Numbered from the stretch's first letter, positions 47,819-57,729 are shown. The stretch is DNA of 64,000 bases from Methylophaga sp. (GCA_002706095.1 PAJP01000005.1:166402-230401); one strand, 5' to 3'. The notes: generated by a model not told the origin, from the letters alone. A program made the numbers and translations.

Positions 47819-50800
47819 TATTCAACCTCCAGTACTAATAAGCGGTCACCCATACCTACTTGTGATCCTGCTTTTCTGGAAAGTGAAGTCACTTTACCTG
47901 CCTGCGGTGCTGTCACCAGAATTTCCATTTTCATCGCTTCTAAAATCATCAAGGTGTCGCCTTCTTTCACGTCTTGCCCCTCTTCCACTTCGATTTTCCA
48001 GATACTGCAATTCAATGGGCTATCCACTGATATCGCATTGTCTGCCAGAGGCAATAAAGCTTCATCCACGTCGGCTTGTTGATCACCACTATCAAAATGC
48101 AATAAACCATCACGTTTCCAACGTTCTAATTCTTCATTAAAGGCTTTCTGACGCATGCTGGTGAACGTATCAATTTCATCTTGATGTTGTTCAATAAAGG
48201 CGTTGTAGTCTTTTAAATTGAAGCGTGTTTCTTCAATCTTGAGTTCATAGTTACCATGAATAAAGTCACGACGAATCTGCATTAACTCATCATGGCTGAC
48301 TTCATAAAACTGAATTTGATCAAAGAAACGTAATAACCAGGGCTTGGTAAATTCTTTGGTTGTTTCGTAACGATTCCACATTTGCAGAGTACGTCCGATA
48401 AACTGATAACCACCCGGCCCTTCCATGCCATACACACAAAGATACGAGCCACCAATTCCCACTGAGTTTTCTGCGGTCCAGGTTCTGGCTGGATTGTATT
48501 TTGTCGTTACCAGACGGTGTCGTGGATCCATTGGCGTCGCTACTGGGGCACCGAGATACACATCGCCCAGTCCCATCACCAGATAGCTGGCATCAAACAC
48601 GATCTTCTTCACATCATCTACTGAATCAAGACCATTGATACGGCGAATAAACTCAATGTTGTCAGGACACCATGGGGCATTTTCTCTGACCGATTGCATA
48701 TATTTTTCGCTGGCTAAACGGCAAGCTTCGTCATCCCAGGAAATAGGAATATGCACAATACGCGTGGGTAAATCTAAGTCATCCACATGCTGGATATCTT
48801 TCTCTGCCTGTTTTAATACAGTCATTAAGTCATCAAGAGATAACACCATACTGTCATAGTGCACCTGCAGCGAACGGATACCTGGCGTCAGCTCTAAAAT
48901 GCCCGTCACCGCCTGTTCCTGTAACCACAACATTAAGGCATGTACTTTAAACCGCAGATTGATATCTAAGGTTTGCTCACCAAATTCGACTAAGAGATAG
49001 TGATCCCCTGCCAGTCTGTAGGTGATATCCATCCCTGATGAAGCATCTTTGCTAATGGCATGCACAGGCGTATCAATAACGGCAGGCTCTACGGATATTG
49101 ATTGTTGACTTAAACCATCAATCGCCTGATTTTGTGCACGCTCTAAGGCATTGGCTGTTTCAATCGATACAGGTATAAAGCGAACGGTATCTCCTGCTTT
49201 TAACTGGCCCACTTTCCATAAATCAGCGGTAATTACGGTTGCCGGACAAACAAAACCACCCAAAGAGGGTCCATCTGGCCCAAGAATAATCGGCATATCC
49301 CCAGTAAAGTCGATAGACCCAACAGCGTAGGCATTATCGTGAATATTAGAAGGATGCAGACCAGCTTCGCCGCCATCGGTTCTTGCCCATTCTGGTCTTG
49401 GCCCAATCAAACGCACGCCGGTACGACTGGAGTTGTAATGAATTTTCCAGTCTGTGGAAAAAAACATCTCGATATCATTATCAGTGAAAAAGTCGGGTGC
49501 ACCATGTGGCCCGTACACCACATGAATATCCCAATGATGCTCAATTTCAGGCTGTAAAGCAGCTGCCATCACAGCATTATCAGCGACTTGCTGTTCAGGC
49601 AGAATATGTAATACATCCCCTGTTTTTAAGGTACGACCGACATGTCCACCAAACTGACCTAAAGTGAACGTAGAACGTGAACCTAAATATTCCGGACATT
49701 GAATACCACCAGCCACTAATAGATACGCTCTAGCACCCGTGCCTTTTACCTGACCTAATTTCAGCTTATCACCGGCTTGTACTGAAATAACTTGCCATGG
49801 TGATTGTTTTTCACCATTTAACTCAATACTCAGTTCAGCGCCAGTCACCACAATACTGGTCGCTACGTTAAAGCTTAGTTCAGGCCCAGACAAAGTGATT
49901 TCCAGACCCGCACAGGACTCATCATTACCTAATAAACGATTACCTAAACGGAATGACAGACTGTCAAATGGCCCAGACGGCGGTACACCGATATCCCAAT
50001 AACCAACACGTGCAGGATAATCCTGAATCGTTGTCATAGTGCCTGGTGACAGGACATTGATCGTCGAAGGCTGATAGACAAAACTATCTAAATAACGCGT
50101 GGTGACCGCCGCGTTTAAGAATGCATCATCTTGTAAAATCTGACCGACATAATCGGCATTGGTCTCAATACCGTAAACCTGTAACTCATCCAGGGCTGCC
50201 AGTAGTTTTGTATGAGCTGACTCACGGTTATCAGCATGGCTGATAATTTTGGCTAACATCGGGTCATAAAAAGGAGAGACTTCGATACCGGCTTTCACCC
50301 AATAATCAACACGAATGGCCTCACTCTTTGGCCAGATGACTTCTGTCAGTAAACCTGAAGACGGCTGAAACTGTTTATGCGGATCTTCAGCATACAATCT
50401 CACCTGAATCGCATGGCCTTTAGGTTGAGGTGCTGTAGCAGGTAATTGAGACTCTTTCGCACCGACCTCGACCATCCAGCGAACCAGATCGACGCCGTAG
50501 ACTTCTTCCGTGACCCCATGCTCAACTTGCAACCGGGTGTTTACTTCCAGGAAGTAAAACTGTTGATTATCGGCGTCGTAGACAAATTCCACGGTACCGG
50601 CACTGCGATAATGAATGGCAGACATCAGTCTGACGGCGACTTCCTGCATCTCAGCACGCACATCATCAGGAATATTAGGTGCTGGCGCTTCTTCAATCAC
50701 TTTCTGGTTACGGCGTTGACTGGAACAGTCTCGATCCCCGAGAGCCAGCACATGCCCTTCCCCGTCACCAATCACCTGCACTTCGATATGACGGGCACGA

Positions 50801-51408
50801 GTAATAAATTTCTCAAGAAATACCCCATCATTGGAAAAGTTATTAGCACTGAGGTTTTTAACTGAGTTAAACGCCTGACGTAATGAAGCTTCATCATCAC
50901 AACGGTTCATACCGATACCACCGCCACCAGCAGTAGATTTGAGCATGACGGGATAGCCGACATCATTGGCTTGGGTTACGGCATCTTCTAAAGAGGTTAA
51001 TAAGCCTGTGCCTGGTAATAAAGGCACATCGTTCTCTTCTGCCAATGCCCGGGCACTGTGCTTCAGGCCAAACGACTCCATCTGTTCTGCAGTGGGGCCG
51101 AGAAAAACAATATTGTTTTGTTCACATAAACGAGCGAATCCGGGGTTTTCACTCAGAAAACCATAACCGGGGTGAATCGCTTCAGCACCAGACTGTTTGG
51201 CAATCTCAATAATGCGTTGTTGATTAAGATAAGTCTCACTGGCACGGCCTTCGCCAAGTGAGTAGCTTTCATCTGCAGCACTGACATGCAATGAGTCTCG
51301 ATCAGCTTCGGCATATATAGCGACTGCCTGAACATTCATCGCATGCAAAGTGCGAGTAATCCGTGTGGCGATGGCGCCCCGGTTAGCAATTAAAACTTTC
51401 TTAAACAT
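47818..51408 (-). CDS. Guanidine carboxylase (urea carboxylase family)
   Basis: A 1196-residue biotin enzyme. It comprises a biotin carboxylase (residues 1-450, FKKVLIANRGAIATRITRTL), a carboxyltransferase of KipA/KipI type (about 455-1080), and a biotinyl domain with the lysine in ILEAMKMEILV around 1160. Homology alone says urea carboxylase. In guanidine-riboswitch operons these proteins were shown to prefer guanidine, giving carboxyguanidine, and the leader here carries such a riboswitch. The adjacent associated proteins are the deiminase for that product. I therefore call it guanidine carboxylase; urea may be a poor side substrate. Confidence 0.88.
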   Translation of the reverse strand: MFKKVLIANRGAIATRITRTLHAMNVQAVAIYAEADRDSLHVSAADESYSLGEGRASETYLNQQRIIEIAKQSGAEAIHPGYGFLSENPGFARLCEQNNIVFLGPTAEQMESFGLKHSARALAEENDVPLLPGTGLLTSLEDAVTQANDVGYPVMLKSTAGGGGIGMNRCDDEASLRQAFNSVKNLSANNFSNDGVFLEKFITRARHIEVQVIGDGEGHVLALGDRDCSSQRRNQKVIEEAPAPNIPDDVRAEMQEVAVRLMSAIHYRSAGTVEFVYDADNQQFYFLEVNTRLQVEHGVTEEVYGVDLVRWMVEVGAKESQLPATAPQPKGHAIQVRLYAEDPHKQFQPSSGLLTEVIWPKSEAIRVDYWVKAGIEVSPFYDPMLAKIISHADNRESAHTKLLAALDELQVYGIETNADYVGQILQDDAFLNAAVTTRYLDSFVYQPSTINVLSPGTMTTIQDYPARVGYWDIGVPPSGPFDSLSFRLGNRLLGNDESCAGLEITLSGPELSFNVATSIVVTGAELSIELNGEKQSPWQVISVQAGDKLKLGQVKGTGARAYLLVAGGIQCPEYLGSRSTFTLGQFGGHVGRTLKTGDVLHILPEQQVADNAVMAAALQPEIEHHWDIHVVYGPHGAPDFFTDNDIEMFFSTDWKIHYNSSRTGVRLIGPRPEWARTDGGEAGLHPSNIHDNAYAVGSIDFTGDMPIILGPDGPSLGGFVCPATVITADLWKVGQLKAGDTVRFIPVSIETANALERAQNQAIDGLSQQSISVEPAVIDTPVHAISKDASSGMDITYRLAGDHYLLVEFGEQTLDINLRFKVHALMLWLQEQAVTGILELTPGIRSLQVHYDSMVLSLDDLMTVLKQAEKDIQHVDDLDLPTRIVHIPISWDDEACRLASEKYMQSVRENAPWCPDNIEFIRRINGLDSVDDVKKIVFDASYLVMGLGDVYLGAPVATPMDPRHRLVTTKYNPARTWTAENSVGIGGSYLCVYGMEGPGGYQFIGRTLQMWNRYETTKEFTKPWLLRFFDQIQFYEVSHDELMQIRRDFIHGNYELKIEETRFNLKDYNAFIEQHQDEIDTFTSMRQKAFNEELERWKRDGLLHFDSGDQQADVDEALLPLADNAISVDSPLNCSIWKIEVEEGQDVKEGDTLMILEAMKMEILVTAPQAGKVTSLSRKAGSQVGMGDRLLVLEVE

Positions 51409-51480
51409 GATGGGTATTCCTATCTGGGTCGTCCCAGCTAATAAAGCGCTGTTTCAGGTCGTCCCGAAACATAATCCGTA

Positions 51481-52119
51481 TTATCCCCAGATCACCACTT
51501 CAACCGGTGTCGGGTTATAAGCATTACATGGGTTATTTAATTGGGGACAGTTGGAGATCAACACAATCACATCCATTTTTGCTGTCATTTCCACATACTT
51601 ACCTGCTTCAGAAATACCATCTGCAAAGGTCAAATGGCCGTCTTCAGTCACAGGCACATTCATAAAAAAGTTAATGTTATGAGTGATATCGCGTTTGCTG
51701 ACACCAAAGTGCTCGTTTTCGGCTACCGCCAGCATCCAGCTATCTCGGCAGGCGTGCATGGTTTTTTTCTCCAGCGAATAACGCACAGTGTTGGACTCTG
51801 TTGCACAAGCACCGCCCAGCGTATCGTGGCGTCCGCAGGTGTCGGCAGTGATCTCTAACATGGGACGGCCAAGATTTGACAACAATGTTGTGCCTGCAGT
51901 GAGGTAGACATTACCTTGCTCACGAAGGGTATCAATCGCACTGTAGCGCTCACTGGGGTCCGCTAAACTGTAAAACAAAGTATCAGCGGCCTGATTACCA
52001 TGTGAATCAACAATTCGCAGCGTTTCGCCGGCTTTGAGCTCATGCATCCAATAATCGCCTGCTAACACTTCATCACGATAGCTGGCTTGTTCAGGGTTTA
52101 AATTACTTTCTTTAATCAC
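51481..52119 (-). CDS. Urea-carboxylase-associated protein 2 / carboxyguanidine deiminase subunit
   Basis: A 212-residue DUF1989 protein with [40 protein letters not shown] and a [15 protein letters not shown] block holding Cys and His metal or catalytic residues. Paralogous to the next upstream gene. The two subunits of carboxyguanidine deiminase (CgdA/CgdB) come from this family and convert carboxyguanidine to allophanate and ammonia. Which of the two genes is A or B I cannot state from sequence. Confidence 0.88.
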   Translation of the reverse strand: MIKESNLNPEQASYRDEVLAGDYWMHELKAGETLRIVDSHGNQAADTLFYSLADPSERYSAIDTLREQGNVYLTAGTTLLSNLGRPMLEITADTCGRHDTLGGACATESNTVRYSLEKKTMHACRDSWMLAVAENEHFGVSKRDITHNINFFMNVPVTEDGHLTFADGISEAGKYVEMTAKMDVIVLISNCPQLNNPCNAYNPTPVEVVIWG

Positions 52120-52137
52120 AACAATATCCTTCCCTAA

Positions 52138-52875
52138 TTAATGATGATGACCGCATTGATGGTAGATACGGTTATTCTCAAAACCACGCTGATTCTCTGC
52201 ACAGTGATTCACGCATTCGTCATCTTCAGTCACTGGTGCAGATTCTCTTAACTGATAGATAACGGGATGTTTGGGGTAGGCTTCAGCGGTATTCATCGGG
52301 TGTGGGCAAGTATGGAAGATAACCAGCGTATCCATCTCAAAACGTAAATCGATGAAGTCACCGGCTTTACTATTGTTTTCAACAAACTGCATATTGCCAT
52401 CAGCATCGGTTTTGACCTGACTGAACAAATTCAGATTGGCCGCCATATCACGACGATTCATGCCGTATTTGGCTAACTCCACCAAAAATGCATGTTCGCC
52501 ACTTAAGGTCCAGTCATTGCCCGCTTCCTGATAACTTCTATCAGCCCAACGGTTTTTCATTTTCTCAGTGGAAAGGTTTCCGCCTACAGTATCGTGCCAA
52601 CCAACGCTGTCATCGATGATAGAGCAAAATACATGTCCCATATCTGAGTACAAACAATGGCCTTTCGTCAGCTTGAATGTATGTTGACATTTCAAGGTGT
52701 CTGGCGCGTTGTAACGCTCCAGCTTACTCATCGGGTTGTAGAAGAGCATACCGACATTCGCACCGCCCTCTTTATCAATCAGACGCAGTGTTGTGCCCTT
52801 TCTGACTAACATTGACCAATGCGTGCCACCAGGCAATGTATCCTCATAAATCAGATCGTTTTGTTTCTCGCTCAT
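52138..52875 (-). CDS. Urea-carboxylase-associated protein 1 / carboxyguanidine deiminase subunit
   Basis: A 245-residue DUF1989 paralogue of its downstream neighbour: LVRKGTTLRLIDKEGGANVG, LTKGHCLYSDMGHVFCSIID and GWHDTVGGNLS. It is longer, ending in a Cys/His-rich tail (CVNHCAENQRG ... YHQCGHHH). It overlaps the ATPase gene by four bases and precedes the second subunit by 18 bases. It works between the carboxylase and allophanate hydrolase. The tail could bind metal, which is inference. Confidence 0.87.
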   Translation of the reverse strand: MSEKQNDLIYEDTLPGGTHWSMLVRKGTTLRLIDKEGGANVGMLFYNPMSKLERYNAPDTLKCQHTFKLTKGHCLYSDMGHVFCSIIDDSVGWHDTVGGNLSTEKMKNRWADRSYQEAGNDWTLSGEHAFLVELAKYGMNRRDMAANLNLFSQVKTDADGNMQFVENNSKAGDFIDLRFEMDTLVIFHTCPHPMNTAEAYPKHPVIYQLRESAPVTEDDECVNHCAENQRGFENNRIYHQCGHHH

Positions 52876-53651
52876 ACTGTTTCCTGCTTTTGTTTCATTG
52901 TGTTTGAGATGTCATCCAAAGTGGATTTCCTTGTGTCACCGACGGGAATATCAAAAGTAATGGATGCCCCATATCGATTTGGGTTATCTGGGTCTTGACG
53001 GTGTTTATCGAACACCAATAAGCGAGTGCCCAAATAAAACCCTTCGGTTAAATCATGGGTAATCATGAAAATGGTGATACCGGTTTTTTGCCAGATATCT
53101 AAAATCAAGGCATGCATGTCTGAACGAATACCAGGGTCAAGCGCCCCAAATGGTTCATCCAGCAATAACACTTTCGGTTGTTTGATTAAGGCCTGGGCAA
53201 TCGCTAAGCGTTGCTGCATACCGCCAGATAAAGAAGTGGGATATTGATTGGCGACATGACCAAGCCCGACAAGTTCTAACATTTCCTGAGCTTGGGCACG
53301 GACCTGTCGACGCTTGCTGCCAAAACATCTACCCAATAATTTTGATTGACCAAATTCCACACCCAACATGACATTTTCAATTACGTTCAAGTGTGGAAAA
53401 ACAGAGTAACGCTGGAAGACGATGCCACGGTTAGCATCGGGCTCATCACGAATGGGATCACCATCCAGTAATAATTCTCCTCGAGAGGGTTTCTCTGTGC
53501 CCAGCAGCATTTTCAGAAAGGTGGTTTTACCACAGCCTGAAGCGCCCACCAGCGTTATAAACTCCCCTGCTTTCACTGTCAGGTTGATATTTTCGAGCAC
53601 CACATTATCGCCGTACTCTTTCCATAACTTTTTCAGTTCAATATTGTTCAT
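52872..53651 (-). CDS. ABC transporter ATPase of the guanidine operon
   Basis: A 259-residue nucleotide-binding subunit of the nitrate/taurine class: Walker A LVGASGCGKTTFLKMLLG, signature SLSGGMQQRLAIAQAL, Walker B VLLLDEPFGALDPG and the switch histidine in FMITHDLTEG. It overlaps the permease and the first deiminase gene by four bases each. It likely powers guanidine uptake; this substrate is inferred from the operon and riboswitch. Confidence 0.92.
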   Translation of the reverse strand: MNNIELKKLWKEYGDNVVLENINLTVKAGEFITLVGASGCGKTTFLKMLLGTEKPSRGELLLDGDPIRDEPDANRGIVFQRYSVFPHLNVIENVMLGVEFGQSKLLGRCFGSKRRQVRAQAQEMLELVGLGHVANQYPTSLSGGMQQRLAIAQALIKQPKVLLLDEPFGALDPGIRSDMHALILDIWQKTGITIFMITHDLTEGFYLGTRLLVFDKHRQDPDNPNRYGASITFDIPVGDTRKSTLDDISNTMKQKQETV

Positions 53652-54472
53652 TTAGCCCCTCCCTCTGATTGCTGCCATGGGAAGGCATATAAGGACAAAC
53701 GACGTAATAGATAATCAGTCAGAAAGGCCAATAAGGTAATCCACAATACATAGGGCAAAATCACATCCATCGCCAGATAACGTCTGACTAAGAAAATACG
53801 ATAACCAAGCCCTTCTGTTGCCGAGATGGCTTCTGCGGCAATGAGAAACAGCCAAGCCGCACCCAGGCTCAAACGCACAGCATCAATCAACTTTGGTAAG
53901 ACCTGAGGCAGCACTACCCGCACAATCAATTGCCAGGTTGAGGCGCCTAGGGTTTGTGCCTTGATGATGAGTTCTTCAGGTAAGGCCATAACACGTAGCT
54001 GCACATCACGAATCAGAAAAGGCGTGATACCCAGTACGATTAAAGTAATTTTAGCGACTTCACCTAAACCAAAGATAATAAACAGGATAGGTAGAATGGC
54101 TAATGGCGGTACCAGTGATATAACGGTCACCACTGGTGCAAAACCCGCACGAAGTAAAGGAATGATGCCAATAAGAATACCGACAATCAGACTGATAAGT
54201 GCACTGATACCCACACCAATCCCAAGCCGTTGCAAACTGGCCAGCGTATCAGCCCACAGAAGATAATCACCGGTACGCTTGCTCGGCTCAAACGCCATAG
54301 TGTGAATCGCATGACCGAATGCTTCAAATGAAGGCATCAGCTTGTCGTTTGGGTTCACCGCCAGGCGTTCATTCGATGCGACCAGATAGACCAGTAAAAT
54401 CAGGATAAAAGGTAAAGCACCTAATAACCATTTACCGGCTTTACTGGGCTGCTGATTGATAAGTCGTTTCAT
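53648..54472 (-). CDS. ABC transporter permease of the guanidine operon
   Basis: A 274-residue inner-membrane permease of the SsuC/TauC class with about six helices. The EAA loop is visible in ELIIKAQTLGASTWQLIVRV. The long periplasmic segment after helix 1 (LAVNPNDKLMPSFEAF) is typical of this class. It overlaps the ATPase gene by four bases and follows the binding protein by 23 bases. Confidence 0.92.
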   Translation of the reverse strand: MKRLINQQPSKAGKWLLGALPFILILLVYLVASNERLAVNPNDKLMPSFEAFGHAIHTMAFEPSKRTGDYLLWADTLASLQRLGIGVGISALISLIVGILIGIIPLLRAGFAPVVTVISLVPPLAILPILFIIFGLGEVAKITLIVLGITPFLIRDVQLRVMALPEELIIKAQTLGASTWQLIVRVVLPQVLPKLIDAVRLSLGAAWLFLIAAEAISATEGLGYRIFLVRRYLAMDVILPYVLWITLLAFLTDYLLRRLSLYAFPWQQSEGGAK

Positions 54473-54495
54473 AATGATTCTCGGACTGATGACGG

Positions 54496-55563
54496 TTACA
54501 GAGAACCGTCAGCTGCCATAGACATGAAAGACGAATCAAAACGCAGTTTTACATTAGCCGAATTACCAACCACGGTGCCATCTGGGTAAGCGATACCAAT
54601 AAAACCAGCATCCATTGCACCTTCACCTAACAGCCCATGTTCAAATGAAAACTCACTGACATATTTCATGGTTTCAGGTAATTGCTTGCTTTCAGCAAAA
54701 GCGACTGCCTCTTTTGCTTCATAAAACATATTGGTCGCCGCCAGTTGTGCTTTATATCCTTCCAGATCGGTACCCGATGCTTTTGCCATAAAACTCAAAG
54801 CATCAGTATCTTCAGCCGCCATACGCGCCATGATTTCATACCAAGCGCCGGTTAATGCTTTACCAAAAGCAGGGTTATCATTCAGCGTTTGAGTGTTAAC
54901 CAATAACACATCAATGATTTCACCCGGAATTTGCGAGGAATCAAACACTTTACTGGTGTTTGGCATAGATGCCACTTCCGATAACAGCGGGTTCCAGGTA
55001 ACGGTTGACGTCACATCATCCGCGTTAAACACACCGACTAAGTCAGCATCTGATGTATTCACAACTCTGACGTCACGCTCGCTCAGACCAATGGTATCCA
55101 GTGCTCGTGCTAATAAATAATGTGAAACAGAGAGTTCAACGAGATTAACATTTTGACCTTCAATGTCTTTTAAGCTTTTATCATTGCCTTTAAGAACAAT
55201 GCCATCATTACCGTTAGAAAAGTCACCCAGGATTAACGCTGTCGAATCGACACCGCCCGCAGCTGGAATAGTCAGGGCATCCATATTCGTCATAGTGCAG
55301 CCATCAAACTGACCAGCCGTATATTGGTTGATGGATTCTACGTAGTCATTGATTTGCACTACATCAATTTCAATGCCGTATTTATCGGCCCATTTTTTGA
55401 CGATACCGGCATTTGCCGCATAGTCCCACGGCATCCATCCGGCATAAATTGTCCAGGCAATACTGAATTTATCTTTTTGTTCAGCATTCGCTGAAAAGGG
55501 AATGACCAGGAGAGAAAAAGAAAGCAGCAAGAAGCTGATAATACGAAGATTGGAGAACTTCAT
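54496..55563 (-). CDS. ABC transporter substrate-binding protein of the guanidine operon
   Basis: A 355-residue periplasmic protein with a signal peptide of about 27 residues (ending FSANAEQ) and a type-2 binding fold: FSIAWTIYAGWMPWDYAANA, QFDGCTMTNMDALTIPAAGG, VNLVELSVSHYLLARALD. It belongs to the group annotated as putative urea or taurine binders next to urea carboxylase. It is the first gene after the riboswitch, with GAGG before the ATG. Guanidinium as ligand is inferred; the aromatic-rich start of the mature protein could suit a cation. Confidence 0.88.
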   Translation of the reverse strand: MKFSNLRIISFLLLSFSLLVIPFSANAEQKDKFSIAWTIYAGWMPWDYAANAGIVKKWADKYGIEIDVVQINDYVESINQYTAGQFDGCTMTNMDALTIPAAGGVDSTALILGDFSNGNDGIVLKGNDKSLKDIEGQNVNLVELSVSHYLLARALDTIGLSERDVRVVNTSDADLVGVFNADDVTSTVTWNPLLSEVASMPNTSKVFDSSQIPGEIIDVLLVNTQTLNDNPAFGKALTGAWYEIMARMAAEDTDALSFMAKASGTDLEGYKAQLAATNMFYEAKEAVAFAESKQLPETMKYVSEFSFEHGLLGEGAMDAGFIGIAYPDGTVVGNSANVKLRFDSSFMSMAADGSL

Positions 55564-55617
55564 GAAGTTACCTCACAGTTAAGTTAGAAACACGGTGCAA
55601 GAGATGTTTTACAAAAA

Positions 55618-55715
55618 ACAATCTCCCGGGCTTTTATCCCTCCGTGTAACCTTCACTGTGAAGGTCGGTTACTCTCGGTCCAGACATCATCGTTGATCGG
55701 AACCCTAGAAACCTT
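55618..55715 (-). promoter_or_regulatory. Guanidine-I (ykkC) riboswitch
   Basis: Read on the minus strand, the leader holds the hallmark blocks of this class in order: CTAGGGTTCCG (near 55707-55697), CTGGACCGAGAG (near 55683-55672), a hairpin CCTTCA/TGAAGG, and ACACGGAGGGATAAAAGCCC followed by GGGAGAT. These are the near-invariant ykkC residues. A T-run (TGTTTTTTG) follows at once, as expected of a terminator-type switch. It ends about 55 bases before the start codon of the first gene. Guanidine binding should favour expression. Confidence 0.93.
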
Positions 55716-55765
55716 ATTTCGTCGACAGTAGTTGGTAAACCACCTCAGCACTTAGCGCTGATAAC

Positions 55766-55780
55766 GCAGATACCATGCCA
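55766..55780 (-). promoter_or_regulatory. Sigma-54-type -24/-12 promoter of the guanidine operon
   Basis: The minus strand reads TGGCATGGTATCTGC. The invariant GG and GC are ten bases apart, and the surrounding bases match the consensus TGGCACG-N4-TTGC except at two positions. A transcript would begin near 55754, about 40 bases before the riboswitch. Confidence 0.65.
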
Positions 55781-55858
55781 GTTTTATGACTATCAGAATA
55801 ATTAATGTGTGATCATTAACTTAGCTATTTATGCTAAGTCTATCTCGAACTATCAAGC

Positions 55859-55875
55859 TGCACCATAATGGCACA
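55859..55875. promoter_or_regulatory. NtrC-like operator, proximal
   Basis: TGCACCATAATGGCACA is close to the enteric NtrC consensus TGCACCA-N3-TGGTGCA. It lies about 80-95 bases upstream of the -24/-12 element, a typical enhancer distance. Confidence 0.6.
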
Positions 55876-55889
55876 CCCATGATTTCATG

Positions 55890-55906
55890 CTCACCGTAAT
55901 GGTGCA
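55890..55906. promoter_or_regulatory. NtrC-like operator, distal
   Basis: CTCACCGTAATGGTGCA shares its right half TGGTGCA with the NtrC consensus. Its centre is 31 bases from that of the proximal site, close to three helical turns, so two NtrC dimers would bind the same face of the DNA. Confidence 0.6.
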
Positions 55907-55927
55907 ATCAAGACTCACATGAACTTT

Positions 55928-57511
55928 TTAGCGAGATGAAAACCGGGTAATCATATTCAGTAGATTTTGTGACTCCTGAGCCAGATTTTCAGCATGCACA
56001 TTCACCTTGTTGGCATTATTCACCACCATTTCAGCATCTGAACTGATTCTGACCACATTCTGATTAATGTCTTCACTCACCGCGCTCTGCTCTTCAACCG
56101 CAGTCGCAATCAAGGTGTTGAGTTCATTAAGTTTCTCCACACTTTCTTTAATAGAGCTCACAGAGTCAATAGAACCCTGAATATCCTGACGGCTTGAGGA
56201 GGCAGTATCTTTAGTCGTTTCCATACCCTTGACCACTTTGACGACAGAACCATCCAGTTTAGAAATCAGGTTCGAAATTTCTTGGGTCGATTCCTGGGTT
56301 CGGGTCGCCAATGAACGTACCTCATCAGCAACAACAGCAAAGCCTCTACCATGGTCACCGGCTCTGGCGGCCTCAATCGCGGCGTTTAACGCCAGCAGAT
56401 TCGTTTGTTCAGCAATGTTACTAATCACATCTACAATAGGATTAATTGCACTGGAGTCAGATTCCAGTGTTTTAATATAGTCACTGATAGTATCAAAGGC
56501 TTTATCTAGGCTGGTTAAGCCTTTTACTGCTGTTTCAGATTTAGCCATACTTTGTTGCGTTAACTCATCAACATGATTCGCAGACTGGGAAGCCAAGCTA
56601 GCATTGCGTGCCACCTCTTGAATCGTGGAAGACATTTCTGTCATGGCGGTCGCCACCTGCTCAGTTTGTGAGGCCTGAGAATTAATTGATTCCATAATGG
56701 ACTGTTGAGACTGATAGGTATCGCCAGCCGACTTATCAATATTCCCAGCCGAATCTTTCATTCTGACTAATATTGTATTCAATCTGGCATGAAGTAGTTT
56801 ATTGACCAGAACAAGTTGAGCCACCTCATCATCCGCACCAGTGTAGACCATGCCCATCAGTGGGTTGTTGACCTCATCATTGGCTTCTTTAATCGCTCTA
56901 TCGAGTGATGCAAAAATCCAGTTCTTGAGCAGAAGATACGTCGCCAGTCCACCCAACACAGCGATAAGCACTGGCAGGTAATAGGGCAATTGCTGAATGA
57001 CGCTGACTTGATTCAATACGCTGGCCACAACGGCACTCAGCACTACTGATAAGGTCGTTTTACTTTTTAAAGAAAGCCGGGTGAAGACATTACCGAGTTT
57101 AGGTTTTTTCCCTTCGTTGATTTGTTTATAAAGCTGTTCTGCCCGCTTCACTTCTTGTTTTTTGGGTTTACTACGAACGGACTCATAACCTATCACTTTA
57201 TCGCCATCAAAGATGGGGGTGACGTAAGCATCCACCCAGTAAAAATCGCCCGTCTTTGTGCGGTTTTTAACCATACCCATCCAGTGTTTACCTGATTTTA
57301 CGGTAGACCAGAGATCAGCAAATGCGGCTGGTGGCATATCGGGATGACGAATAACGTTATGATTTACATGCATCAATTCATCAGCAGAAAAACCACTAAC
57401 GTACTCAAACTCTTTGTTAAAGCTCGTTATGATGCCTTTGAGATCGGTTGTGGAAATCAATGGGTTGTCGAAGGTAATTTCTTTATCCGTTACCGGCAGA
57501 TTTTTTTTCAT
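55928..57511 (-). CDS. Aer-like PAS-domain chemoreceptor
   Basis: A 527-residue receptor without periplasmic domain. An N-terminal PAS domain (about 15-120) matches the FAD-binding aerotaxis receptor Aer, with [18 protein letters not shown] and [20 protein letters not shown] membrane hairpin follows around residues 150-195, then HAMP-like and signalling regions with [20 protein letters not shown]. It probably senses redox or oxygen through FAD. It has a sigma-28-like promoter and is on the same strand, upstream of the guanidine operon but separated by that operon's control region. Confidence 0.92.
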   Translation of the reverse strand: MKKNLPVTDKEITFDNPLISTTDLKGIITSFNKEFEYVSGFSADELMHVNHNVIRHPDMPPAAFADLWSTVKSGKHWMGMVKNRTKTGDFYWVDAYVTPIFDGDKVIGYESVRSKPKKQEVKRAEQLYKQINEGKKPKLGNVFTRLSLKSKTTLSVVLSAVVASVLNQVSVIQQLPYYLPVLIAVLGGLATYLLLKNWIFASLDRAIKEANDEVNNPLMGMVYTGADDEVAQLVLVNKLLHARLNTILVRMKDSAGNIDKSAGDTYQSQQSIMESINSQASQTEQVATAMTEMSSTIQEVARNASLASQSANHVDELTQQSMAKSETAVKGLTSLDKAFDTISDYIKTLESDSSAINPIVDVISNIAEQTNLLALNAAIEAARAGDHGRGFAVVADEVRSLATRTQESTQEISNLISKLDGSVVKVVKGMETTKDTASSSRQDIQGSIDSVSSIKESVEKLNELNTLIATAVEEQSAVSEDINQNVVRISSDAEMVVNNANKVNVHAENLAQESQNLLNMITRFSSR

Positions 57512-57561
57512 TGTGCTTCACCCTGATGAAAGTGAATGGTAAATAAGTATTGCATTTACTG

Positions 57562-57589
57562 GTATCGGCAGCTCACGGTTCTAACTTAA
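57562..57589 (-). promoter_or_regulatory. Sigma-28-like promoter of the Aer-like receptor
   Basis: On the minus strand TTAAGTTA and GCCGATAC are separated by 12 bases, close to the flagellar consensus TAAAGTTT-N11-GCCGATAA (six and seven of eight bases). A start near 57555 would leave a 44-base leader. Confidence 0.6.
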
Positions 57590-57729
57590 ATGTTAACAAC
57601 AAATTAATGCATAAGCTTTTTAGTTCGCAAGGTATTGTTGTTTTTAGACCGTAAAAATATTTAATAGGACACAAGCCATATCAACAAGTTTTATTTAAAA
57701 TATAGGCTTTATGATAATTGGTAAGTCAT

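Noticed and set aside
50446..50865. A 139-codon plus-strand ORF inside the carboxylase gene
   Set aside because: Antisense to the strongly conserved biotin carboxylase domain; no independent evidence.
47818..51408. Labelling the carboxylase simply as urea carboxylase
   Set aside because: The guanidine-I riboswitch and the two deiminase-type proteins argue for guanidine as substrate; the urea label rests on homology alone.
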